From an uncultured Agathobaculum sp. (lineage in GTDB: Bacteria; Bacillota; Clostridia; Oscillospirales; Butyricicoccaceae), in NCBI RefSeq assembly GCF_944380985.1, contig NZ_CALWJJ010000002.1:62001-126000 (forward strand): a DNA stretch of 64,000 bases, read 5' to 3'. This document shows, piece by piece, positions 59,145 through 64,000 of this stretch. The number at the start of each line of letters is the position of its first letter. The stretch's first letter is position 1. The notes beneath the pieces are model-generated. The model saw only the letters and a program-made list of their open reading frames with translations, was not told where the DNA came from and did no database searches. Made by a program: the position numbers and the translations under genes.

Positions 59145-59274
59145 TACTTTCGCCCCGTGCTTAGCTGACGGAATGACCGGACACGTTGCTATCGCGTCCA
59201 TTTCACCTGGACCGCAGCCCGGCCCGTGGGTATGAAAGACAGACGATACTATTTTAACGAAAGGTGAAGCAAAC
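59145..59274 (+). promoter_or_regulatory. rpsO leader, possible S15 autoregulatory region
   Basis: About 130 untranslated bases between the predicted transcript start and the rpsO ATG. They are GC-rich in the middle and can form hairpins, for example around GGACACGTTGCTATCGCGTCC (59183-59203). S15 is known to repress its own translation through leader structures in several bacteria, so such a role is likely but not shown. Confidence 0.4.
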
Positions 59275-59541
59275 ATGATTCGTAAGGAAGACAAGACTGC
59301 CGTAATCGAGGCAAACCGCACCCATGCGACCGACACCGGCTCGCCCGAGGTACAGGTCGCCATTCTGACCGCGCGCATCCAGGAGCTGACCGAGCACCTC
59401 AAGGTTCACAAAAAGGACAACCACTCGCGCCGCGGCCTGCTCAAGATGGTCGGCCAGCGCCGTTCCATGCTGGCATATCTGCAGAAGAAGGATATCAACC
59501 GTTACCGCGCGCTGATTGCCAAGCTCGGCATCCGCAAGTAA
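59275..59541 (+). CDS. rpsO: 30S ribosomal protein S15
   Basis: An 88-residue S15 that binds 16S rRNA in the platform of the small subunit. The four-helix pattern is intact: [40 protein letters not shown], the rRNA-binding [19 protein letters not shown] near residue 42, and [20 protein letters not shown] at the end. Length and sequence are standard. The site GAAAGGTGA lies before the ATG. It is followed by pnp, the classical order. Confidence 0.97.
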   Translation: MIRKEDKTAVIEANRTHATDTGSPEVQVAILTARIQELTEHLKVHKKDNHSRRGLLKMVGQRRSMLAYLQKKDINRYRALIAKLGIRK

Positions 59542-59551
59542 CAAAAACAAA

Positions 59552-59586
59552 CAATAGGGGGGCAGTCTGCTCCCCTATTGATGTTT
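59552..59586 (+). terminator. Hairpin after rpsO, weak or partial terminator
   Basis: CAATAGGGG (59552-59560) pairs with CCCCTATTG (59572-59580), with an inner GCAG/TGC pairing, then ATG and a T4 run. Partial read-through into pnp is expected from this form. Confidence 0.6.
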
Positions 59587-59597
59587 TCGCAGTGGAC

Positions 59598-59682
59598 GGC
59601 GGCAAACGCGCTTTTTAGCAGTTGAAGGAGCGGAGAACCGGCTTCCCCCCTGCTTCAAGTGCTAAAAAAGTGATGCGCCGCC
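59598..59682 (+). promoter_or_regulatory. Long hairpin in the pnp leader
   Basis: Three paired segments form one long interrupted stem: GGCGGC (59598-59603) with GCCGCC (59677-59682), TTTTTAGCA (59612-59620) with TGCTAAAAA (59660-59668), and TTGAAG (59622-59627) with CTTCAA (59653-59658). It ends about 20 bases before the pnp ribosome site. In E. coli a hairpin at this place is cut by RNase III and used by PNPase to limit its own synthesis. Confidence 0.6.
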
Positions 59683-59711
59683 CTCCAACCAACGAATAAG
59701 GAGGAATAACA

Positions 59712-61835
59712 ATGGCAAACATCAATCCCTTTGACTTTAAAAACCATCGCGTTTTTGAAACAGAGATCGCCGGCCGCCGCCTGACAGTCGAGACCGGCAA
59801 ACTGGCGCAGCTGGCAAACGGCTCGTGCCTGGTGCGCTATGGCGATACTGCCGTGCTCGTCACCGCAACCGCCTCTGCCAAGCCGCGCGATGGCATCGAC
59901 TTTTTCCCGCTTTCAGTCGACTTTGAAGAGCGTCTGTACGCGGTCGGCCGCATACCGGGCAGCTTTATGCGCCGTGAGGGACGTCCTTCCGAAAAGGCGA
60001 TCCTCGCCTCCCGCCAGATCGACCGCCCGATGCGTCCGCTCTTCCCCAAGGATCTTAGAAACGACGTTTCCATCGTGTGTACCGTGCTGGAAAACGACTA
60101 CGATAACTCGCCCGAGGTTGTGGCGCTGCTGGGCGCCTCGATCGCGGTCTCGATCTCGGACATCCCGTTTGACTACGTTGTCGCAGGCTGCCAGGTCGGC
60201 ATTGTCGACGGCAAGACCGTCATCAACCCTACCTCGGAGCAGCGCAAGGCCTCCGAGATGGACGTAACGCTGTGCGCGACAAAGGACAAGATCGTCATGA
60301 TTGAAGCGGGCGCCAAGGAAGTGCCCGAGGAGCGCATGTTCGACGCACTGATGGAGGCGCACGAGGAGCTCAAGAAGATCTGCGCATTCATCCAGAGCAT
60401 CAAGGACGAGATCGGCAAGCCCAAGTTTGAGTACGAGCACCACGACATCGACCACGATCTGTTCGATAGGCTGGAAGCCGCCTGTAACGATCAGTTCGAG
60501 TCTGCGATGGATACCGACGACAAGACCGTGCGCGACGCGGGCGTGCGCGCGATCGTCGATGCGTTTGAGGCAAGCCTTGACGATGATTATAAGGAAGAAC
60601 ACGGAGCAAACCTTGCCGAGTGCGTCGACAAGCTGCAGAAGAAGATTGTGCGCCGCTGGCTGGCAAACGGCAAGCGCGTGGACGGCCGAGGTATGGAGGA
60701 AGTCCGCCCGCTGGCGGCCGAGGTGCATGTGCTGCCGCGCGTGCACGGCTCGGGTCTTTTTACCCGCGGCCAGACGCAGGTGCTTACCCTGTGTACGCTC
60801 GGCACGCTGAGCGACGCGCAGGAGCTTGACACCATCTTTGAGGAAACCGAAAAACGCTATATCCATCATTATAACTTCCCGTCGTTCTCGGTTGGAGAGA
60901 CGCGGCCCTCGCGCGGCCCCGGCCGCCGCGAGATCGGCCACGGTGCGCTCGCCGAGCGCGCGCTGCTGCCGGTCATCCCGCCGGTCAGCGAGTTCCCCTA
61001 TTCGCTGCGTCTGGTCAGCGAGGTCGTCTCGTCTAACGGCTCGACCTCGCAAGGCTCGGTCTGCGGCTCGACGCTCGCGCTGATGGATGCGGGCGTGCCG
61101 ATCAAGGCGCCGGTTGCAGGCATTTCGTGCGGCCTGATTACCGACGGCGGCCAGGAGACCACCTTTACCGACATCCAGGGCGTTGAGGACTTCTACGGCG
61201 ACATGGACTTTAAGGTTGCGGGCACCAAAAAGGGCATCACCGCCATCCAGGTTGACATCAAGGTGGACGGCCTAACCCCGAATATTATCCGGCAGGCGTT
61301 TGAAAAGTGCCGCGTGGCGCGCTATGGCATTCTCGACGAGATCATGCTCAAGGCGATTGCAGAGCCGCGCGCAGACGTTTCCGAGTGGGCGCCTAAAATG
61401 ACCACCATGCACATCCATCCGGACAAGATCCGCGAGGTCATTGGAAAGGGTGGCAGCGTCATCCAGGGCATCGTCGCAGAGTCGGGCGCCAAGGTTGATA
61501 TTGAGGACGACGGCACGGTCACGATCGCGGCGGTCAAGGCGGCAGACGCGGAAAAGGCCAGGAAGATGATCGAGGCGATCGTCAAGGAGCCCGAACCGGG
61601 CGAGATATACTACGGTAAGGTTGTGCGCTTGATGAATTTTGGCGCGTTCGTCAACCTGCTGCCGGGCAAGGATGGCATGGTTCATATCTCTAAGATGGCC
61701 GACCACCGTATTGACAAGGTGGAGGACGCCGTCAAAGAGGGCGACATGGTCTGGGTCAAGGTTATGGAGATCGACGACAAGGGCCGCGTCAACCTGTCGA
61801 TGAAAGACGTAAAGCCCGAGGAAAAAGTGAAGTAA
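59712..61835 (+). CDS. pnp: Polynucleotide phosphorylase
   Basis: A 707-residue 3-prime-to-5-prime exoribonuclease using phosphate. It holds two RNase PH domains (about 12-145 and 320-545; second-domain signature TFEE-like IFEETEKRYIHHYNFPSFS and GRREIGHGALAERALLP), a helical linker between them, then a KH domain near 555-615 (PDKIREVIGKGGSVIQGI) and an S1 domain near 623-695 (GEIYYGKVVRLMNFGAFVNL). Length and order are standard. GGAGGAATAAC precedes the ATG. Confidence 0.97.
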   Translation: MANINPFDFKNHRVFETEIAGRRLTVETGKLAQLANGSCLVRYGDTAVLVTATASAKPRDGIDFFPLSVDFEERLYAVGRIPGSFMRREGRPSEKAILASRQIDRPMRPLFPKDLRNDVSIVCTVLENDYDNSPEVVALLGASIAVSISDIPFDYVVAGCQVGIVDGKTVINPTSEQRKASEMDVTLCATKDKIVMIEAGAKEVPEERMFDALMEAHEELKKICAFIQSIKDEIGKPKFEYEHHDIDHDLFDRLEAACNDQFESAMDTDDKTVRDAGVRAIVDAFEASLDDDYKEEHGANLAECVDKLQKKIVRRWLANGKRVDGRGMEEVRPLAAEVHVLPRVHGSGLFTRGQTQVLTLCTLGTLSDAQELDTIFEETEKRYIHHYNFPSFSVGETRPSRGPGRREIGHGALAERALLPVIPPVSEFPYSLRLVSEVVSSNGSTSQGSVCGSTLALMDAGVPIKAPVAGISCGLITDGGQETTFTDIQGVEDFYGDMDFKVAGTKKGITAIQVDIKVDGLTPNIIRQAFEKCRVARYGILDEIMLKAIAEPRADVSEWAPKMTTMHIHPDKIREVIGKGGSVIQGIVAESGAKVDIEDDGTVTIAAVKAADAEKARKMIEAIVKEPEPGEIYYGKVVRLMNFGAFVNLLPGKDGMVHISKMADHRIDKVEDAVKEGDMVWVKVMEIDDKGRVNLSMKDVKPEEKVK

Positions 61836-61865
61836 AAAAACTGCATGCAAATGCTATGCAGTTTG

Positions 61866-61906
61866 ACAAAAACAGCGCGGGAGCCAAGCTCTCGCGCTGT
61901 TTTTGT
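61866..61906 (+). terminator. Strong terminator of rpsO-pnp
   Basis: ACAAAAACAGCGCGGGAGC (61866-61884) pairs with GCTCTCGCGCTGTTTTTGT (61888-61906), 19 pairs including one G-T, with a T5 run inside the 3-prime arm. A smaller AACTGCAT/ATGCAGTT hairpin precedes it. Confidence 0.85.
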
Positions 61907-62208
61907 CTGTGCAGAAAAACGGACAAACACCCTGCCTTCCAAGATACGGCCCATCCCGGGAACACGATCGCCGCGCCCGGTGCGCTGCCATCTGTTTCGA
62001 CAGGGTTTTCCGCCTTTTTGGGTATGACGTTTTCCAGATAACGGGGGAGCGGGGCGGCGCAGGCCGTCCTTTTCCTAATCTCCGGAAAACAAAAAATCCG
62101 TGCAGGTGCGGTACAAAGACCATCTATACACGGACTTACATACGACAACAAATTTATGTAAAAATGTAAATGGCATGACAAACACACAAAGAGATTACGC
62201 CGGAAAGC
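61907..62208. other. Intergenic region with one minus-strand terminator-like hairpin
   Basis: No convincing gene on either strand. Read leftward, TCCGTG (revcomp of 62129-62134) pairs with CACGGA (revcomp of 62097-62102) and is followed by T6 (62091-62096), the form of a terminator for a short minus-strand RNA. I could not find a good promoter for it. The remainder, 61907-62090, shows nothing recognisable. Confidence 0.4.
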
Positions 62209-62237
62209 TTGTATTCAGACACGGCATCTTATATAAT
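62209..62237 (+). promoter_or_regulatory. Promoter of the second candidate small RNA
   Basis: TTGTAT (62209-62214), a 17-base spacer and TATAAT (62232-62237). Confidence 0.6.
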
Positions 62238-62243
62238 AAGAAC

Positions 62244-62332
62244 ACGACGCGGCGTCATGCCGCTGTATATGATGGGTGTGCACCTGCGCAGGTCACAGGG
62301 TGGTTGTGCGCCATGTGGCTGCCACATTTTTT
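62244..62332 (+). ncRNA. Candidate stand-alone small RNA, about 90 nt, plus strand
   Basis: A promoter at 62209-62237 predicts a start near 62244. The transcript would end at a terminator ATGTGG-CTG-CCACAT (62313-62327) followed by T6 (62327-62332). Inside are a hairpin GCGGC-GTCAT-GCCGC (62249-62263) and either ACCT-GCGC-AGGT (62283-62294) or the longer GCGCA/TGCGC pairing (62286-62290 with 62307-62311). No frame with a ribosome site lies within. It does not match a known family as far as I can tell. It may act as a trans-acting regulator. Confidence 0.5.
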
Positions 62333-62406
62333 GTTTTCCTTGCTTACAGTATAGTATCTGCGCGCGGCATGCGTAAAGGCAGATGGAAAGAAAAAGAAAA
62401 GTTGCA

Positions 62407-62430
62407 GAGGGCGCCGCCGCCCTCCTTTTT
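62407..62430 (+). terminator. Second terminator before dnaD
   Basis: GAGGGCG (62407-62413) pairs with CGCCCTC (62418-62424), followed by C and T5. It may back up the small-RNA terminator and insulate dnaD. Confidence 0.65.
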
Positions 62431-62432
62431 GT

Positions 62433-62461
62433 TTGCCCCCCAGATCGCTATGTGTTATAAT
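62433..62461 (+). promoter_or_regulatory. Promoter of dnaD
   Basis: TTGCCC (62433-62438), a 17-base spacer and TATAAT (62456-62461), with GGAAAGGAAGTGA as ribosome site before the ATG at 62494. Confidence 0.65.
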
Positions 62462-62493
62462 AAAAGCTGGTACCCCGGAAAGGAAGTGAACCC

Positions 62494-63438
62494 ATGCCTA
62501 CCTCTGTGCTGCTGCCCGAGGGCGAGTTGCGCGTGGCCCGCTGCGATACGCTGGACAAGCTAATCGCGGTCAGCGACGGCGACGCGGCGCTGCTTTATCT
62601 GTATATTTTGCGCCACGGCGGAGAGGTGGATGCCAAGCGTGCGGCACGGGCGCTGCATCTGTCGGCCGAGCGGTATGAGCGCGCGGCGTTTACCCTCAAC
62701 CAGCTAACCGCGCCCGCCGCACCCGCAAAAGAGGACAAGCCCGAGGCCGCGCCCCAGTATACGGCCGACGAGCTGCGCCGCGCGCGGCTGGACGATAAGA
62801 CCTTTGCCGGTGTGTGTGAGAGCGCGGAGAGTGTCATCGGCCGCACGTTAACCGAGGGTCAGCTGCGCTGCCTGTTGACCGTCTACGACCATCTTGGGCT
62901 GTCGGCCGAGGCAATCGTCGAGCTGCTGTCCTATCTCAAGCGGGAGAAAGGTGCGGTGCGCCTGGCGGATATTCGCCGCGAGGCCTATCAGTGGGCGGAT
63001 ATGGGCATCATATCCGCGCAGCACGCGCAGCAGTATCTGACGCGGCGCGTAAGCGAAAAACCGCTTAGCGAGGCGATCTATAAGGCGCTTGGTGCCGATC
63101 CCGCGCAGCCCGCGCCTAAGGAGCAGCGCGTGTGCCGCTTTGCGCTTGCGCACGGCTTTCCGCCCGAAGCGGTCGCGCTGGCCGCTGCCCGCACGGACAG
63201 GCACCAGGGCCGCAAGAGCCTGGACTATACGCTTGGCATCCTGCGCCGCTGGGAAGAGAGCGGCGTACATACGGTCAGCGAGATCACTGCGCTTGAGCCG
63301 GAGATGCGGGCAGCAGCCGGCCAGATCGCCGCGCAGCCGACTGACAGCGCCACCATCGCCCAGTGGGAGCGGAAGTGGGAAGAGAGCAGGCGCGAGACGA
63401 GAAGAAAGAGACTGGAGGCCGAGGCCAGTGGCATATGA
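62494..63438 (+). CDS. DnaD-domain primosomal protein
   Basis: A 314-residue replication-initiation protein of the DnaD/DnaB family. The N-terminal winged-helix region covers about 1-75 (RVARCDTLDKLIAVSDGDAA, ALHLSAERYERAAFTL). Two DnaD DDBH2-type domains follow: VIGRTLTEGQLRCLLTVYDH near residue 115 with the YxxxIxxW-like EAYQWADMGI near 165, and a second near 205-275 with YTLGILRRWEESGVHT near 247. It helps load the replicative helicase. The next gene, dnaC-like, overlaps its end by 11 bp; this pair is the usual clostridial arrangement. Confidence 0.9.
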   Translation: MPTSVLLPEGELRVARCDTLDKLIAVSDGDAALLYLYILRHGGEVDAKRAARALHLSAERYERAAFTLNQLTAPAAPAKEDKPEAAPQYTADELRRARLDDKTFAGVCESAESVIGRTLTEGQLRCLLTVYDHLGLSAEAIVELLSYLKREKGAVRLADIRREAYQWADMGIISAQHAQQYLTRRVSEKPLSEAIYKALGADPAQPAPKEQRVCRFALAHGFPPEAVALAAARTDRHQGRKSLDYTLGILRRWEESGVHTVSEITALEPEMRAAAGQIAAQPTDSATIAQWERKWEESRRETRRKRLEAEASGI

Positions 63439-64000
63439 TAAAAAGATACTGTCGGCGGCGCGCCGCGCGCTTGAGCGCGACCGTGCCGCCCGCGCCGATG
63501 AGCTGGAGCAGCGCAGACAGGATGTTTATGCGCGTGCGCCGCGCATCCGGGCGATCGACCGCGAGCTATCCACAACTGCGGTGGCCGTGCTCAAAACCGC
63601 GCTCGAATCTGGCGGCGATCCCGGCGCGGCGATCGAGCGGCTGCGCGAGCGCAACCTGTCACTGCAAAAGGAGCGCGCCGGCCTGCTCGGTCATCTCGGT
63701 CTGCCTGCGGATTATTTGACCGATAAGCCGCAGTGCTGCAAATGCGGCGACACGGGCTATCAGGGCAGCGCAACCTGCGAGTGCGTTAAGGCACGCTATG
63801 CCGCGCTGCTCAAGGAGCAGCTTTCTGCTGTGCTGCCGATTGAGGATCAAAATTTCGATAAATTCCGTCTGGACTATTATCCGACCAGATTTGACAGCCG
63901 GCTTGGCGACTCGCCAAGAGAGATTATGGCGGACCATCTGTATGACTGCCGCGCATATGCCGAAGGGTTTACTCCCCATGCGATGAATCTGCTGTTTTAT
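63428..64000 (+). CDS. DnaC-like helicase-loader ATPase, cut by the window end
   Basis: The first 191 codons of an open frame that runs off the window. It starts at a GTG (63428-63430), ten bases after GGAGG, inside the end of dnaD. The N-terminal part is a charged coiled-coil-like region (RRALERDRAARADELEQRRQ). A zinc-type cysteine cluster follows near residue 105 (CCKCGDTGYQGSATCEC), then FDKFRLDYYPTRFDS, which leads into the AAA domain not yet reached. This layout is that of the DnaC/DnaI-like ATP-binding proteins encoded after dnaD in Clostridia. It loads replicative helicase onto DNA. Confidence 0.88.
   Translation, partial: MAYDKKILSAARRALERDRAARADELEQRRQDVYARAPRIRAIDRELSTTAVAVLKTALESGGDPGAAIERLRERNLSLQKERAGLLGHLGLPADYLTDKPQCCKCGDTGYQGSATCECVKARYAALLKEQLSAVLPIEDQNFDKFRLDYYPTRFDSRLGDSPREIMADHLYDCRAYAEGFTPHAMNLLFY

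Noticed and set aside
61789..62187. Minus-strand open frame of 132 codons after pnp
   Set aside because: It reads through the strong pnp terminator into the pnp end and shows no family features.
62276..62563. Open frame of 95 codons before dnaD
   Set aside because: It runs through two terminators and the dnaD promoter and overlaps dnaD out of frame.
1..64000. Search for CRISPR arrays, insertion sequences, prophage genes, tRNA and rRNA
   Set aside because: No regularly spaced repeats, transposase or integrase motifs, cloverleaf-forming genes or rRNA signatures were seen.

Overview
The window is a gene-dense, roughly 60% G+C stretch of chromosome from an anaerobic, endospore-forming Firmicute. 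It most resembles a gut-type member of class Clostridia near the Oscillospiraceae/Butyricicoccaceae; this placement is an inference from gene content and order. The clues are spoVT behind a sigma-G-like promoter, a clostridial rnfCDGEAB operon, remA (DUF370), a cdaA-cdaR pair, the order yicC-remA-gmk-rpoZ-coaBC-priA, the order def-fmt-Zn peptidase-rsmB-rlmN-prpC-prkC-rsgA-thiN, and frequent GTG/TTG starts behind strong AAGGAGG sites. I see no rRNA, tRNA, CRISPR array, phage or insertion sequence. Almost all of it reads as core chromosome.

Layout. 1-5013: the tail of an unidentified gene, a phosphoglucomutase/phosphomannomutase, and a minus-strand ABC importer of the TrpXYZ type (binding lipoprotein, permease, ATPase). 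5174-9815: a CBS protein, a Gly-rich TPM-like membrane protein next to a PspA homologue (envelope stress), and an exported WG-repeat/SLH protein. 9902-16173: a GT2 glycosyltransferase/GtrA pair, TrkA-TrkH potassium uptake, and an HPr without the regulatory serine. 15175-20223: a siderophore uptake operon (two permeases, ATPase, binding protein) behind an AraC-type regulator that is frameshifted in an A8 tract. 20436-25760: a zinc-dependent phospholipase C-like protein, DUF1294, a CDF metal exporter, ElaA, dihydroorotase, SpoVT and a small ORF. 25890-31664: the Rnf complex with mini-RNase III overlapping its end. 31686-33711: a small self-regulated-looking Xre/membrane-protein operon, whose membrane gene is frameshifted, and a DUF815 ATPase.

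33750-45084: DUF3343 with a class V aminotransferase, the c-di-AMP cyclase cdaA, cdaR and an FAD dehydrogenase in overlapping frames, an RseC-like protein, a DUF5685/J-domain/membrane trio, then yicC, remA, gmk, rpoZ and coaBC. 45150-57368: priA, GNAT, def, fmt, Zn peptidase, rsmB, rlmN, prpC, prkC, rsgA and thiN, a nearly continuous translation and cell-wall signalling block. 57405-64000: an aminotransferase, rpsO, pnp, dnaD and the first 191 codons of a dnaC-like helicase loader.

Themes. Envelope and ion homeostasis recur: PspA, SLH, TrkAH, c-di-AMP synthesis, PrkC/PrpC, Rnf ion pumping. RNA metabolism is a second theme: mini-RNase III, YicC, RlmN, RsmB, RsgA, PNPase. The least explained parts are non-coding. 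Two candidate stand-alone small RNAs (58836-58945 minus, 62244-62332 plus) each have their own promoter and terminator. A long hairpin sits between rpsO and pnp, and a perfect 15-bp hairpin sits in front of cdaA. Two single-base frameshifts, in the AraC regulator and the Xre-linked membrane gene, are either real mutations or read errors.
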